Shown here in pieces: positions 53,913 through 63,662 of a stretch of 64,000 nucleotides of DNA. This stretch comes from Chitinophaga pinensis DSM 2588 (GTDB taxonomy: Bacteria; Bacteroidota; Bacteroidia; Chitinophagales; Chitinophagaceae). Numbering within the stretch: position 1 is the first letter of the stretch; each line of letters begins with the position of its first letter. The notes under the pieces are model-generated. The model worked only from the letters and a program-made list of their open reading frames with translations, made no database searches and had not been told where the DNA came from. Position numbers and translations under genes: made by a program. The DNA lies in the NCBI RefSeq assembly GCF_000024005.1, contig NC_013132.1:1550001-1614000 (forward strand). The letters run 5' to 3'.

Positions 53913-55319
53913 CTATCCAAGGATCGGCAGCGACACGATAAATTTCGTCTCCCCCGGCTTAGATTCCGCCTTCAGATAACCCTTGTGCTGCCGTACGATC
54001 TGAGACACAATATCCAGGCCCAGACCAGTACCCTTGCCTGGTTCTTTTGTCGTAAAGAAAGGGTCAAAAACACGCTCCAGGACATGCTCAGGAATACCCG
54101 GTCCATCATCTGTAATAATGACTTTCAGGCAGTCCTTGTCCCGCTCTGTTTTGATAAATAGTTTCCCCTTTTTATTCACTTCCATCGCGTCAAGTGCGTT
54201 GTCGATGATATTGGTCCACACCTGGTTCAGTTCTCCGATCAGCGCGCGCAGTGGTGGCAGATTGGTATCATAATCTTCTACCAGCTCAATATTCCCCTTA
54301 CGGATCTTGTATTGCAGGATAGAGATGGTGGTACGGATACCATCGTGAATATTGGTCAGCTGTTTATCGTAACCCTGGTCCATGTGGGTAAACGACTTCA
54401 CAGAACCCACCAGGTCAGCGATGCGTTTGGACGCTTCTTCAATGTCGGAAACGATCTTTTCAGTGATCAGGTTATTATTGATCCAGTTGAATATCGGGGA
54501 GACATCCTTTTCAACCAGTCGCTGTCTGAACTGATCGAGATCTTCTAATGTAAAGCCAAACTCTACAAAGTTCTCCGCCAGTTCCGCGCTGTTTTCCACA
54601 TTGAGATCATCCAGCCAGTCCGTCAATTCATCTTCCAGTTGCGAACGTTGTACAAGTGTCAGCTGCGACTTATGCGTATTATGTTGTGAAAGTATTTCAA
54701 ACATTTTTTCTTTCACCAGCTTGATGGACGCTTCATCCATGCGTATTTCCATGATCTTTTTAAAGAACTCCGGCTGTAACTGCAGGTGTTTTTTCATTGA
54801 ATGGGCGCCACGTACAACGGCTGCCGCAGGGTTATTCAGCTCGTGTGCCAGTCCGGCGGAAAGCTTACCCAATGCCATCATTTTTTCGCTCTGGCGGATG
54901 AAGGAAGTATAATCACGCACCCGGTTGGTCATGATATGTACGAGTGCCTGTGTCAGTTCAAAATGAAGCTTGATCATAGGTTCTATCTTGTCCATGGGCA
55001 GGGTGTATAAAACGACATCGTCTATTGCTTCACCGGCTACGGACGAGGTCATGCCACGGGAGAAGGGCAGATAGCCCAGGATACGTCCGGGTTCTGCGAT
55101 CATCAGTTCCCGCAGTTCGTTATTCTGCATCTGGCATATTTTAATTCTGCCAGATAACAGCACATGTGTGCCGATCATTGCATCGCCTACATTAAAAGCA
55201 TACGAGCCTGCCGGTAATTCTCTGCGTTCGGAGTTATCAATGAACCATTGCAGCTGATTATCGGGCACGCCTGTAAGCGATTCAATGGAGCGCATCCACT
55301 CAACGGTAATATTAGTCAT
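53913..55319 (-). CDS. Histidine kinase with cyclic nucleotide-binding-like domain
   Basis: A 468-residue soluble kinase. The N-terminal domain (about 15-135) is of the cNMP-binding/Crp type ([14 protein letters not shown], then [10 protein letters not shown]), which may sense a nucleotide or redox state. The dimerisation helix has H159 in [16 protein letters not shown], and a coiled region leads to the ATPase domain with N box [19 protein letters not shown] box [20 protein letters not shown]. Likely partner: the receiver-reductase fusion gene downstream (140-base gap). A long palindrome lies upstream of its start. Confidence 0.9.
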   Translation of the reverse strand: MTNITVEWMRSIESLTGVPDNQLQWFIDNSERRELPAGSYAFNVGDAMIGTHVLLSGRIKICQMQNNELRELMIAEPGRILGYLPFSRGMTSSVAGEAIDDVVLYTLPMDKIEPMIKLHFELTQALVHIMTNRVRDYTSFIRQSEKMMALGKLSAGLAHELNNPAAAVVRGAHSMKKHLQLQPEFFKKIMEIRMDEASIKLVKEKMFEILSQHNTHKSQLTLVQRSQLEDELTDWLDDLNVENSAELAENFVEFGFTLEDLDQFRQRLVEKDVSPIFNWINNNLITEKIVSDIEEASKRIADLVGSVKSFTHMDQGYDKQLTNIHDGIRTTISILQYKIRKGNIELVEDYDTNLPPLRALIGELNQVWTNIIDNALDAMEVNKKGKLFIKTERDKDCLKVIITDDGPGIPEHVLERVFDPFFTTKEPGKGTGLGLDIVSQIVRQHKGYLKAESKPGETKFIVSLPILG

Positions 55320-55457
55320 GGAAGGATGATTATTGGGCAGAAAGGTACTTATAATTCGGGTAGGTTTTCACTGTTATCATTGTACAGATACTGGTAAAAA
55401 TAGGATAATTCCAAGGGACCATGACAATCAGGCGCAACAAACGGGAATGGTGTAATA

Positions 55458-55536
55458 ATAGTCATTCTATACTTATGCTACGTTAGTGCTGCGTTAAGAA
55501 GGTAGCACTAACGTAGCATAAGTATAGAATGACTAT
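55458..55536. repeat. Perfect 33-bp inverted repeat (11-bp unit family)
   Basis: Arms 55458-55490 and 55504-55536 are perfect complements around a 13-base loop. The left arm holds GCTACGTTAGT, and the next 11-mer, GCTGCGTTAAG, runs into the loop. The outer part is similar to that of the palindrome at 16842-16900. On the minus strand it lies 20 bases after the esterase stop and so can end that transcript, but it is far longer than usual terminators. Confidence 0.8.
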
Positions 55537-55556
55537 AGCAGAAAGCCGGGTGCTTA

Positions 55557-56606
55557 CTATTTTAAGGCATTTTTCAGCTCATTTGCGGCATATCTTAACG
55601 CTGATTGTACCGCCGGTACATCAGCCAATGGATTTAGCAGCCCGTAGTCATGTATCATGCCCTGAATTCTTACAAGGGTAACAGGTACGCCTGCTTCATC
55701 CATCTTGCGGGCATATGCTTCTCCTTCGTCACGCAGTACGTCATTTTCAGCCGTCTGCACCAGGGTTGGGGGTAAGCCTTTCAGTTCTTCCAGACTAGCC
55801 TGCAAAGGCGCTGCATAGATCTCTTTACGCTGGGATTTGGGGACGTAATTGTCCCAGAACCAGATCATCATGTTCTTTGTCAGGAAACGGGACGTAGCAT
55901 ACTGGTTATAAGATCCGGTTTCAAAGTTGGCATCGGCTACCGGCCAGAACAAAAGCTGGAATTTCAGCTCAGGACCTTTCTTGTCTTTAGCCATCAGTGC
56001 GGTCGCAGCCGTCAGATTACCACCGGCACTATTGCCTACTACCGCCAGTCTTTTGCCATCAAGATTGACCTCTGCGCCGTGTGCAGCTACCCATTTGGTA
56101 GCAGCGTAGGCTTCGTTGAGCGCTACCGGGTATTTTACTTCCGGAGAACGGCTGTATTCTACGAATACGGCTGCCACACCGGAATACACTACCAGGTCTC
56201 TCACAAAACGCTGGTGTGTAGGGAAATCACCCAATACCCAGCCACCGCCATGGAAAAACATAAATGCGGGTAATATCCCTGTTACGCCGGATGGACGTAC
56301 GATAAAGAGTTTTACCTGCAGCCCGTCTTCCGTAATGGTTCTCTCAGTTATGTCAACTCCCGAGAGATCTACTTTTACAGAAGATTGTGCACCTTCCAGT
56401 ACTTTACGGGCATCAGTAGCCGCCATCTGTTCCATGGGTTTACCACCGCCGCTGTTCAATACTTGCAGGAATGCTTTTGTCCGGGTTTCGATTGCCGGGT
56501 CTTTTGCCGGATCCAGTACTTTGGTCTGCGCATCCGCATTATTCACCACACTTGCAGCTGCTACAGCTCCCGCTGCCAGTATGTTCTTCATTGATTGCTT
56601 TGTCAT
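55557..56606 (-). CDS. HSL-type alpha/beta hydrolase (esterase)
   Basis: A 349-residue secreted esterase with a signal peptide (about 1-26, ending NNADAQ). HGGGW (about 119-123) forms the oxyanion hole of hormone-sensitive lipase-like enzymes. The nucleophile S193 is in GNSAGGN, and the acid and base are the Asp in NDVLRDEG and the His in GMIHDYG. Such enzymes cleave short-chain esters or acetyl groups. It lies downstream of the AraC gene at 56769 (162-base gap), its likely regulator, and ends next to the long palindrome. The start at 56606 is the first ATG of the signal peptide. Confidence 0.9.
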   Translation of the reverse strand: MTKQSMKNILAAGAVAAASVVNNADAQTKVLDPAKDPAIETRTKAFLQVLNSGGGKPMEQMAATDARKVLEGAQSSVKVDLSGVDITERTITEDGLQVKLFIVRPSGVTGILPAFMFFHGGGWVLGDFPTHQRFVRDLVVYSGVAAVFVEYSRSPEVKYPVALNEAYAATKWVAAHGAEVNLDGKRLAVVGNSAGGNLTAATALMAKDKKGPELKFQLLFWPVADANFETGSYNQYATSRFLTKNMMIWFWDNYVPKSQRKEIYAAPLQASLEELKGLPPTLVQTAENDVLRDEGEAYARKMDEAGVPVTLVRIQGMIHDYGLLNPLADVPAVQSALRYAANELKNALK

Positions 56607-56768
56607 TTATTGTCGTTTATGATGTTTAGATAATATCGGGTGTATACAAAGCTATCATATGACTATGCGGGCATCAATGGCGGAATGGTGCGCTCAGTTG
56701 TACATTTAAGGTTAACTGTTGTTGTCTGTAATGATCAGGAAATAATAGTTGGTTGCAGTATCCTTTTT

Positions 56769-57701
56769 CTAAATAACAGGATCTGTCACAAGTTCGTTGG
56801 TCAGGCCTTTCTTAAAACTGGTAAAGTTCATGCCGGAGTTATTCTTGAAGTATTTACTGAAGTGCGAATGATCGTCAAAGCCCAGCAGATAAGCAATCTC
56901 TTTCATGCTGACATTTGAATGCAACGCTTGTCTTTTCGCTTCCATGATGATGTGTTGCTGTATGTGCGAACTTGCCGGCATACCTGTTATTTTCTTTACA
57001 ATACGGTTCAGGTGATTAGCAGTTACACAAAGTTCGCTGGCATAATCAGCTACAAACTTCATGGTTTTGAATTGCACTTTTACCAGTGATATAAACCGTT
57101 GTACCAGTTCTATTTCTTTTGATTGTGCCAGTTCATTGACCCTGATCTGCTGCCGGCGCGAGAAATAGATCACCAGAATATTCAGCAGGCCGGCCAGTAC
57201 TTCCGACCGTAAAAGATAATGGTTAGTGTACTCTTTAGACATCTTTGTCATCAGGTCTTCGATTTCCAGTTGCATATCCTGATCCGGGGATATAACAGAT
57301 AGTCCGACGCCATAGATCCGGGTATCCAGCCAGGTTGTGCCCATTGTATAGGTGGCCCAGCGGTAGAGGAAGTCCTGCGAAAAGGAGATGTAATAACCTT
57401 TAGGATTTTGCTGAAAACAGCAATGCCTGACCTGCCCCGGCGTCAGACAGTAGATCATGTTGTTGCCGAAAGGATGCTGAAGGGCGTCAATAGAAATACA
57501 GCCGTTTCCTTCCTGCATCCAGACGATCTCGAAGTATTGCAGTCTCTCCTGTAACCCATCCAGCAAGGGATGGTCATTGCTGATTGTTTCCAGTCTGTGG
57601 ATTTCAAAGTGGGTGGTCTTCTCGGGTCTGCTCAGTTTTCGCGAACTTTGGGTCTCTGGCAATACATCTGTACCTGTGTCGTATAGGATTTTACTGCTCA
57701 T
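56769..57701 (-). CDS. AraC-family regulator under a sigma-54 promoter
   Basis: A 310-residue regulator with an N-terminal cupin-like sensing domain (about 40-160) and a C-terminal AraC DNA-binding domain (about 210-305: FVADYASELCVTANHLNRIV and SMKEIAYLLGFDDHSHFSKY). A sigma-54 promoter candidate lies 31-46 bases upstream (57732-57747), and repeats that could be activator sites lie further up, beside the divergent sigma-54 activator gene at 58067. Its probable target is the esterase gene just downstream. The ligand is unknown. Confidence 0.9.
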   Translation of the reverse strand: MSSKILYDTGTDVLPETQSSRKLSRPEKTTHFEIHRLETISNDHPLLDGLQERLQYFEIVWMQEGNGCISIDALQHPFGNNMIYCLTPGQVRHCCFQQNPKGYYISFSQDFLYRWATYTMGTTWLDTRIYGVGLSVISPDQDMQLEIEDLMTKMSKEYTNHYLLRSEVLAGLLNILVIYFSRRQQIRVNELAQSKEIELVQRFISLVKVQFKTMKFVADYASELCVTANHLNRIVKKITGMPASSHIQQHIIMEAKRQALHSNVSMKEIAYLLGFDDHSHFSKYFKNNSGMNFTSFKKGLTNELVTDPVI

Positions 57702-57731
57702 AATGTAGTGGTTTCAGTTCGTGATATAATA

Positions 57732-57747
57732 TGCTAATCTGGTGCCA
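57732..57747 (-). promoter_or_regulatory. Sigma-54 promoter candidate of the AraC gene
   Basis: The minus strand reads TGGCAC-CAGAT-TAGCA; the sigma-54 consensus is TGGCAC-N5-TTGCA, so only one base of the core differs. The invariant GG and GC are 12 bases apart as required. Transcription would start near 57722, about 20 bases before the ATG at 57701. Confidence 0.65.
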
Positions 57748-57800
57748 CGTAGTAAGTGTTTGGTTTTTAGTTGATTATCCGCTATTTCTCTTTTCTTTGG

Positions 57801-57934
57801 TATTCATATATCGTTAATTATCCACCGGATTATTGGTATTTCAGGATTAGCAATCCAAAAAATAGGGTGCTATGAAGTTGTCCGTAGACTTATTCATATT
57901 TCGATAATTCTTTGGTTAATTATTCATATATGAA
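57801..57934. promoter_or_regulatory. Three TATTCATAT repeats: candidate activator-binding sites
   Basis: TATTCATAT occurs at 57801-57809, 57891-57899 and 57921-57929. The last is part of the 12-bp palindrome TTCATATATGAA (57923-57934). The first two are followed by similar bases (ATCGTTAATT, TTCGATAATT). They lie about 80, 170 and 200 bp upstream of the predicted sigma-54 start, where enhancer sites for sigma-54 activators usually sit. Confidence 0.5.
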
Positions 57935-57991
57935 CAATGATACTAGATCAGTTGTTCCTTTAAGCGAATAATAGCCAACTACTTACAGGCA

Positions 57992-58007
57992 TGGCATACA
58001 GCTTGAC
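57992..58007 (+). promoter_or_regulatory. Weak sigma-54-like site upstream of the GAF activator
   Basis: TGGCAT-ACAGC-TTGAC: the GG and the following TTG are correctly spaced, but the normally invariant C of GC is A. It may be a degenerate sigma-54 promoter giving self-control, or coincidence. Confidence 0.25.
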
Positions 58008-58066
58008 CATATATCTTGTAAGTTTACCGTATCTGTTTACCACCCCGGCGAAACCACAACTTTAAC

Positions 58067-61000
58067 ATGCAGCAATCAAAATCGGCCACACGGAAAATAC
58101 AAAAGGTAGCATCCACTGTATCCGTGGAGAACGACATCGAACTGACCCGGCTACTATTGTCCCTCGCAATGGATATTGCCAGGGTAAGGGCAAAAAGTGA
58201 CCTGATGAACCTGGTGAAAGAGCGCTTCAGCAGCTTTTTCTCTTTCAGTCACTGTACTATTTCTGTGCCTTCCGGCAGACCGCAGCATTACAAAGCCTTT
58301 ATGCTGGATACAAGTTCGCTGATAAAAGAACACACACAGTATCACGAACTGGTGACTGCCGACTGGCCCATAGGTGTTGAATGGATGGTAGCAGCCATTG
58401 ACAAAGGAGAACCGTTTATCTGTCACCTGGCTAAAATGAAAGCTGCCGGTGAACTGACTGATAACATGCAGATCGTATATGATGCCGGCGTGGCAGAAAC
58501 ACTTAACTGTGGTTTGATATTCGAAAATGAAGTGATCGGGGTATTGTCCTTTTTCTCCAAAACGCCGGATAATTTTCAACTAGCTATTTTCCCGGTTGTA
58601 AAGGCTATTTCCAGCCATATTTCTTTGGCAGTAGCCAATATCATGGCAAGGGACGAAATAGAGCAAAAGATCAGGGAAAGAGAGGCTTTATTGAGCATCA
58701 GTGATGCTATTGGTCGCTTAAAAGATCGCACAGGATTACTGGAACTGATTAACACCCAACTGAAAAAACTTTTCCGTTTTACCTATAGTCTGGTCGTCAA
58801 ACTTAGTGATGACGAACAATCTTGTGCCGCGTTCCTGCTGGATCCGGACTCTACCAGCCGCTCACATCCTGATTACGAAACAATCAGCTCCCGCCGGTAC
58901 CCGGTGAATGACGGCATGATCAGTCATATACTGGCAGCCAATGCACCCCTGGTGATCGATATTGAAAAAGAAGCTACTGCGGTGAACGCGCCTGATTATA
59001 TGATCATGCAATTCAACGCCGGACTAAGAGAATGTGTGGGCGTCACATTGCGTGACAATAATCAGCGCCCTATGGGTATCATCCTGTTTTATGCAGATGG
59101 AAAAGGCTGGTTTAATGCCAATGTACAGAACCTGATCCATGCAGTGTCTTTCCATCTGGCAACGGCGATGGTGAATATCAGTCACCATGAGTATATCCAG
59201 GCCAGAGAAGCAGAGAATGAAATGCTGTTGTCTATCAGCCATTCTATTGCCAGTATCTCTGATAAGAGTAAACTGGTGCCTACTATTAAAAAGATCCTGC
59301 AAACGCGCCTGAATTTCTCTGATATTGCGATCGTACAATACAACGTGGCAAAGGGACTATATAAAGTGATCCTGGAAGATTGTGAGAAAGCCAATCAACA
59401 CCAGGATTTTGAAGGCATTGCTTTCCGCGAATATTCTTTACAGGATGGTTTGCATAACCGTGTCATGGCCTCGGATAGCGCTGTATTGCTCTCCGTAGCA
59501 GCACTGCAGAAAGTTGGCGGCATACACTTTGATTTTCTCGCAGAAGCAGGTATCAATGAAATCGCGGGCGTCCGTCTCATGCATAACAATGAAGTCTTCG
59601 GAGGCATGACATTACTTGCTGAAAATATCAATTCTTTTTCTGCGGATGATATGCGGCTGATAGAACGGTTCTCTTATCATCTGTCAGGACTGGTAGCTAA
59701 TATGCTGGCCAACGAAGCCATCCAGCAACGTGAAAAGGAAAAGGAGATCCTGTTATCATTCAGCGCTGACATCGCAAGGACCAGGGGGGCGGAGGCATTA
59801 ATTGCCGTTATGCGGCAACGCCTGAAAAGCATCTTTCATTTCAATGATATTACTGTGGGCATCTTTAATGCGGAAAAGACGGCTTTCAAGGTCTTGGTGG
59901 CTGATGTGGAAGAGCGCCGTACTTCGCATCCGGAATTCAAAGAGATCGCTTTTGCAGAATATCCGATTGCTGATGGTATCCATGATATGCTGTTGCATTC
60001 TGATAAACCGGAACTCTTTTACATAGAAAATCTGTTGATGAAAAATCCCGGAAGACATCCCGGGATACAGTTCATCTTCGAACGCGGGATCAAGGAAATT
60101 GCCGGCGTAAAGCTGGTGAATCAGAATGAAGACATTGGTTTTATTACCATGTTATCCGAAGAAAGAAATTCCTTCCGCCATAGAGATCTGCATCTCCTGA
60201 AAGGGATTTCCGACCAGGTAGCCGTAGCGGTAGCGAATATACTGGCAGATGAAAAGATTGGTCAGCAACTGAAAGAGATCAACGGGTATAAGGAGAAGCT
60301 GGAAGAAGAGAAATTATACCTGCAGCAGGAGATCAGCAGTGTATATACGCATACGGACATCATCGGTGCAGGGCCTGAAATGCAACGCGTATTCCATATG
60401 CTGTCACAGGTTTCCTTTGCACAAAGTACCGTATTGATACTGGGAGAAACAGGTACGGGTAAAGAATTGATTGCGCGGGCCATCCATAACGGCTCTCCCC
60501 GTAAAAATAAACTGATGGTAAAGGTGAACTGCGCGGCATTGCCGGCCAACCTGATAGAAAGCGAACTATTCGGTCATGAACGGGGGAGTTTCACTGGTGC
60601 GATAGAAAGGAGGATCGGGAAATTTGAACTGGCCAACCATGGTACGCTCTTCCTGGATGAAATAGGGGAGATGCCGCTGGACCTTCAGGTAAAACTTCTG
60701 CGGGCCATCCAGGAAAGAGAAATAGAGCGTATCGGTGGGAAAAGTACCATCAAAACAGACGTCAGGATCATAGCTGCTACTAATCGTAATCTACAAAAAG
60801 AAGTGGCTGAAGGCCGTTTCCGCAGCGACCTGTATTATCGCCTGAATGTATTCCCGATCGTACTTCCGCCTTTACGGGACCGTAAGGAAGATATATCGCT
60901 GCTGGCAGCACACTTTATTGAACGCTTTGCCAGAAGCACGGGTCGCAAGAATATCAAACTGTCCAGCACCGCCATGAAACAGCTGACAGCTTACAACTGG

Positions 61001-61315
61001 CCGGGAAATGTACGGGAACTGGAACACGTACTGGAAAGAAGTATTCTACTGACACAGGGTAATATCATCCGGGAGATCCACCTTTCGTCTCAACCAAAGT
61101 CAGAGGCGAAAGTGCGCCAGGAAGAAGATTTCAGCCGAACCCTGGATGAAATGGAACGTGATTACATACTGGGTGTACTGAACAAGTGTAAAGGGAAAAT
61201 ATTCGGTCCCGGCGGTGCAGCCGAAATATTGGGGCTTCATGTATCTACCCTGAATCACCGGATCAGAAAGCTGGGCATACAGAAAGAACATACCTATTTT
61301 CTGAAGAAACCATAA
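58067..61315 (+). CDS. Sigma-54 activator with four tandem GAF domains
   Basis: A 1082-residue regulator. Four similar GAF-type units (about 25-195, 200-370, 380-545, 560-730), each starting with an AxxIxxIxDxxxL-like helix, form an unusually long sensory part. After a coiled coil (about 735-765) comes the AAA+ domain with Walker A GETGTGKE (near 792), the sigma-54 contact loop GSFTGA (near 840; usual GAFTGA), Walker [11 protein letters not shown] (near 863), and a C-terminal Fis-type HTH ([20 protein letters not shown], near 1046). It should open sigma-54 promoters in response to small-molecule or redox signals; no receiver domain is present. It is divergent from the AraC gene and 76 bases ahead of the NtrC-like gene. 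Confidence 0.92.
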   Translation: MQQSKSATRKIQKVASTVSVENDIELTRLLLSLAMDIARVRAKSDLMNLVKERFSSFFSFSHCTISVPSGRPQHYKAFMLDTSSLIKEHTQYHELVTADWPIGVEWMVAAIDKGEPFICHLAKMKAAGELTDNMQIVYDAGVAETLNCGLIFENEVIGVLSFFSKTPDNFQLAIFPVVKAISSHISLAVANIMARDEIEQKIREREALLSISDAIGRLKDRTGLLELINTQLKKLFRFTYSLVVKLSDDEQSCAAFLLDPDSTSRSHPDYETISSRRYPVNDGMISHILAANAPLVIDIEKEATAVNAPDYMIMQFNAGLRECVGVTLRDNNQRPMGIILFYADGKGWFNANVQNLIHAVSFHLATAMVNISHHEYIQAREAENEMLLSISHSIASISDKSKLVPTIKKILQTRLNFSDIAIVQYNVAKGLYKVILEDCEKANQHQDFEGIAFREYSLQDGLHNRVMASDSAVLLSVAALQKVGGIHFDFLAEAGINEIAGVRLMHNNEVFGGMTLLAENINSFSADDMRLIERFSYHLSGLVANMLANEAIQQREKEKEILLSFSADIARTRGAEALIAVMRQRLKSIFHFNDITVGIFNAEKTAFKVLVADVEERRTSHPEFKEIAFAEYPIADGIHDMLLHSDKPELFYIENLLMKNPGRHPGIQFIFERGIKEIAGVKLVNQNEDIGFITMLSEERNSFRHRDLHLLKGISDQVAVAVANILADEKIGQQLKEINGYKEKLEEEKLYLQQEISSVYTHTDIIGAGPEMQRVFHMLSQVSFAQSTVLILGETGTGKELIARAIHNGSPRKNKLMVKVNCAALPANLIESELFGHERGSFTGAIERRIGKFELANHGTLFLDEIGEMPLDLQVKLLRAIQEREIERIGGKSTIKTDVRIIAATNRNLQKEVAEGRFRSDLYYRLNVFPIVLPPLRDRKEDISLLAAHFIERFARSTGRKNIKLSSTAMKQLTAYNWPGNVRELEHVLERSILLTQGNIIREIHLSSQPKSEAKVRQEEDFSRTLDEMERDYILGVLNKCKGKIFGPGGAAEILGLHVSTLNHRIRKLGIQKEHTYFLKKP

Positions 61316-61391
61316 AAGACGACGCCACGCAACAGACGAACAGGCATTGGCTCAAAAGACTGTATTAGCATCACTACGAAGGAAACAACGC

Positions 61392-62777
61392 ATGAAAGAA
61401 AAAATACTGATCGTCGAAGATATTTTTATTGAAGCAAATAACCTCCAGATGATCATGGAGCGCGCGGGCTACACGGTAAGCGGCATTGCTGCTTCTGCGG
61501 AGATGGCGTTGCAGATGATCGGACAGAACAGACCTGATTTTGTACTAATAGATATCTATCTGAAAGGGAAACTGACGGGCATAGATCTGGCGAAGCAGTT
61601 GCGGCAACAACACATCGCTTTTATCTATCTCTCTGCCTATTCTACCAAGCAGATCCTGGATGAAGCAAAAGCGACTTTTCCCTATGGTTTCCTGGTAAAA
61701 CCCTTCCGGGAAAGGGAAGTGCTGATCACGTTGGAAATAGCGCGTTACCTGCACGCCAATAGTCTGGAAGCAGTAATGAGGAACCGGGATACAAAAGAAA
61801 GAGAAATACAACCCATGCTCCGCCGTTATGGTATTATAGGAGAAAGTCAGCGTTTACAGCAGACGATGCAACACTTGTCAGTAGTAGCGCCTTCTGATAC
61901 GTCGGTACTTATTACAGGGGAAAGCGGTACCGGGAAAGAGAAGATAGCCGATCTGATACACCGTTTATCCGGCAGAGCATCAAAACCCCTGATTAAGGTG
62001 AACTGTGCGGCCATGCCCGCAGAACTGATTGAGTCCCTCTTATTCGGGCATGAGAAAGGGGCCTTCTCCGGTGCATTGGAACGGCACATTGGTAAATTTG
62101 AACAAGCCAGTGGTGGTTCCATCTTCCTGGATGAAATAGGAGAGATGCCGGTGGATATGCAGGTCAAGCTGCTGCGGGTGCTCCAGGAAAAGGAAATTGA
62201 ACGTATCGGCGCGATGCACTCACAGAAAGTGGACGTCCGGATTATCTCTGCTACCAGCAGGAACCTGGAAAAAGAGGTAGCTGATGGCCGGTTCCGTATG
62301 GATTTCTATTACCGGCTGAATGTATTTCCCCTGCACCTGCCGCCCCTGAGAGAAAGACGGGAAGATATTCCGGCCTTGGTAGATTATTTCCTGGAAATGC
62401 ACTGCCGGAATATAGGACGTCCCCTGGTGACGGTGACGCGGAGGGTCATGGATTCCCTGATATTGTATTCCTGGCCGGGGAATATCCGGGAACTGGAACA
62501 CCTGATCGAACGGTCGGTATTATTGTGTGAGGGACCGGTGATCACCCAGATTACCTTGCCGGAAAAAATAGAATATGTACCTGTTGCGCAGGAAGAACGG
62601 GTCAAAACCATGCAGGAAAATGAAAGAGAACATATCATCGACGTACTGAGACGTTGCAGGGGGAAGATCTTTGGCAAAGGAGGAGCGGCAGAATTGCTTT
62701 CCATGAATGTTTCCACCCTGAATTACCGGATCAGAAAGCTGGGGATCAACAAGGATGAACTGCGGATGCCCGGGTAA
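61392..62777 (+). CDS. NtrC-type sigma-54 response regulator
   Basis: A 461-residue regulator: receiver domain (about 1-120; D10, phosphoacceptor D54 in LIDIYLKGKLTG, and VKPF), AAA+ domain (about 140-380) with Walker A GESGTGKEK, sigma-54 loop GAFSGA (usual GAFTGA), Walker [11 protein letters not shown], and a C-terminal Fis-type HTH (GKGGAAELLSMNVSTLNYRI). The ATG at 61392 (MKEKILIVEDIF) is preferred over an upstream TTG at 61347, which would place extra residues before the receiver. No histidine kinase is adjacent; the GAF activator upstream may feed the same promoters. The AAA+ parts of the two genes are clearly paralogous. Confidence 0.93.
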   Translation: MKEKILIVEDIFIEANNLQMIMERAGYTVSGIAASAEMALQMIGQNRPDFVLIDIYLKGKLTGIDLAKQLRQQHIAFIYLSAYSTKQILDEAKATFPYGFLVKPFREREVLITLEIARYLHANSLEAVMRNRDTKEREIQPMLRRYGIIGESQRLQQTMQHLSVVAPSDTSVLITGESGTGKEKIADLIHRLSGRASKPLIKVNCAAMPAELIESLLFGHEKGAFSGALERHIGKFEQASGGSIFLDEIGEMPVDMQVKLLRVLQEKEIERIGAMHSQKVDVRIISATSRNLEKEVADGRFRMDFYYRLNVFPLHLPPLRERREDIPALVDYFLEMHCRNIGRPLVTVTRRVMDSLILYSWPGNIRELEHLIERSVLLCEGPVITQITLPEKIEYVPVAQEERVKTMQENEREHIIDVLRRCRGKIFGKGGAAELLSMNVSTLNYRIRKLGINKDELRMPG

Positions 62778-62818
62778 AATATACAGATGAATCACCTGAT
62801 TTTACATTGATACAGCTC

Positions 62819-62834
62819 CGGCGCTAAGGTAGCT
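62819..62834 (+). promoter_or_regulatory. Possible sigma-54 promoter of the alpha/beta hydrolase gene
   Basis: CGGCGC-TAAGG-TAGCT: GG and GC are 12 bases apart as required, and TAGC also occurs in the site at 57732. Overall fit to TGGCAC-N5-TTGCA is weaker. It would give a leader of about 17 bases before the ATG at 62862. Confidence 0.35.
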
Positions 62835-62861
62835 TTGGTAGACCTTAAATTATCAACCGCT

Positions 62862-63638
62862 ATGGAAAAGATCAAATCAAAAACCATTGTATTCATCACC
62901 GGAGCATACGTTAGTAACCGCTGTTGGGACGACTGGAACCGCTATTTTCAGCGTCAGGGCTATACTACAGTCGCTCCCTCCTGGCCACAGAAAGAAGGAG
63001 ATCCCGCTGCTCTTCGTGGTCGTCAGCCCAATATGGCACTGGCAGCAGTCGATCTGCCGCAGGTACTGGACAGCTATATCAGCGCTATCAAAAAGTTGCC
63101 GGAAAAGCCTATCCTGATCGGACATTCATTTGGCGGAATGATAACCCAGGTGCTCCTGAACAAAGGATACGGCGTTGCCGGAGTGGCTATACACGCCGTG
63201 CCGCCTAAAGGAGTTTTCCCTTACGAAATCAATTTCCTCAAATCCAATACGGCTGCTTTAGGTTTCTTTTCTACGGTCAATACCACTTACCTGATGCCGT
63301 TCAAAACATGGCAGTTCGCTTTCACCAATGGTATGTCACTGGCTGAGCAGCAAACCAGCTACGAGCAGCTGACTATTCCTGAATCCAGAAGGGCAATCAG
63401 GGGCGCTTTGAGCAATGAAGCGAAGGTGGACTTTAAAAAGCCACAGGGACCTTTACTGATACTGGCAGGGTCGGAAGACCAGTGTATCCCGCCAGGCTTA
63501 TGCGAGCGGGTATATGCACGTTACAATAACTCGTCTGTAGTCGATTTTAAGCTGAAAAAGCGTAACCACTATGTATTGGGGCTGCCCACCTGGAAAGAAG
63601 ATGCGGACGAGATCCTGCAATGGATAACACAGCATTGA
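62862..63638 (+). CDS. Alpha/beta-hydrolase
   Basis: A 258-residue cytoplasmic hydrolase. The nucleophile S89 lies in the GHSFGG elbow; the acid is likely the Asp in AGSEDQCIP and the base the His in KRNHYVLG near the C-terminus. VFITGAYVSNRCWDDW near residue 10 is the oxyanion-hole region. Such small soluble members act on esters, amides or haloalkanes; the substrate is unknown. The ATG at 62862 (MEKIKSK) is preferred to an in-frame codon at 62835, because the latter would lie too near the predicted promoter. The OsmC gene follows 25 bases later, probably in the same transcript. Confidence 0.88.
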   Translation: MEKIKSKTIVFITGAYVSNRCWDDWNRYFQRQGYTTVAPSWPQKEGDPAALRGRQPNMALAAVDLPQVLDSYISAIKKLPEKPILIGHSFGGMITQVLLNKGYGVAGVAIHAVPPKGVFPYEINFLKSNTAALGFFSTVNTTYLMPFKTWQFAFTNGMSLAEQQTSYEQLTIPESRRAIRGALSNEAKVDFKKPQGPLLILAGSEDQCIPPGLCERVYARYNNSSVVDFKLKKRNHYVLGLPTWKEDADEILQWITQH

Positions 63639-63662
63639 TAGATACTTAAAGTGACCCGATCC

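Noticed and set aside
58003..58014. A 12-base match (TTGACCATATAT) between the upstream regions of the GAF activator and phospholipase C.
   Set aside because: Many 12-base matches are expected by chance in a 64-kb window, and their position relative to the starts differs.
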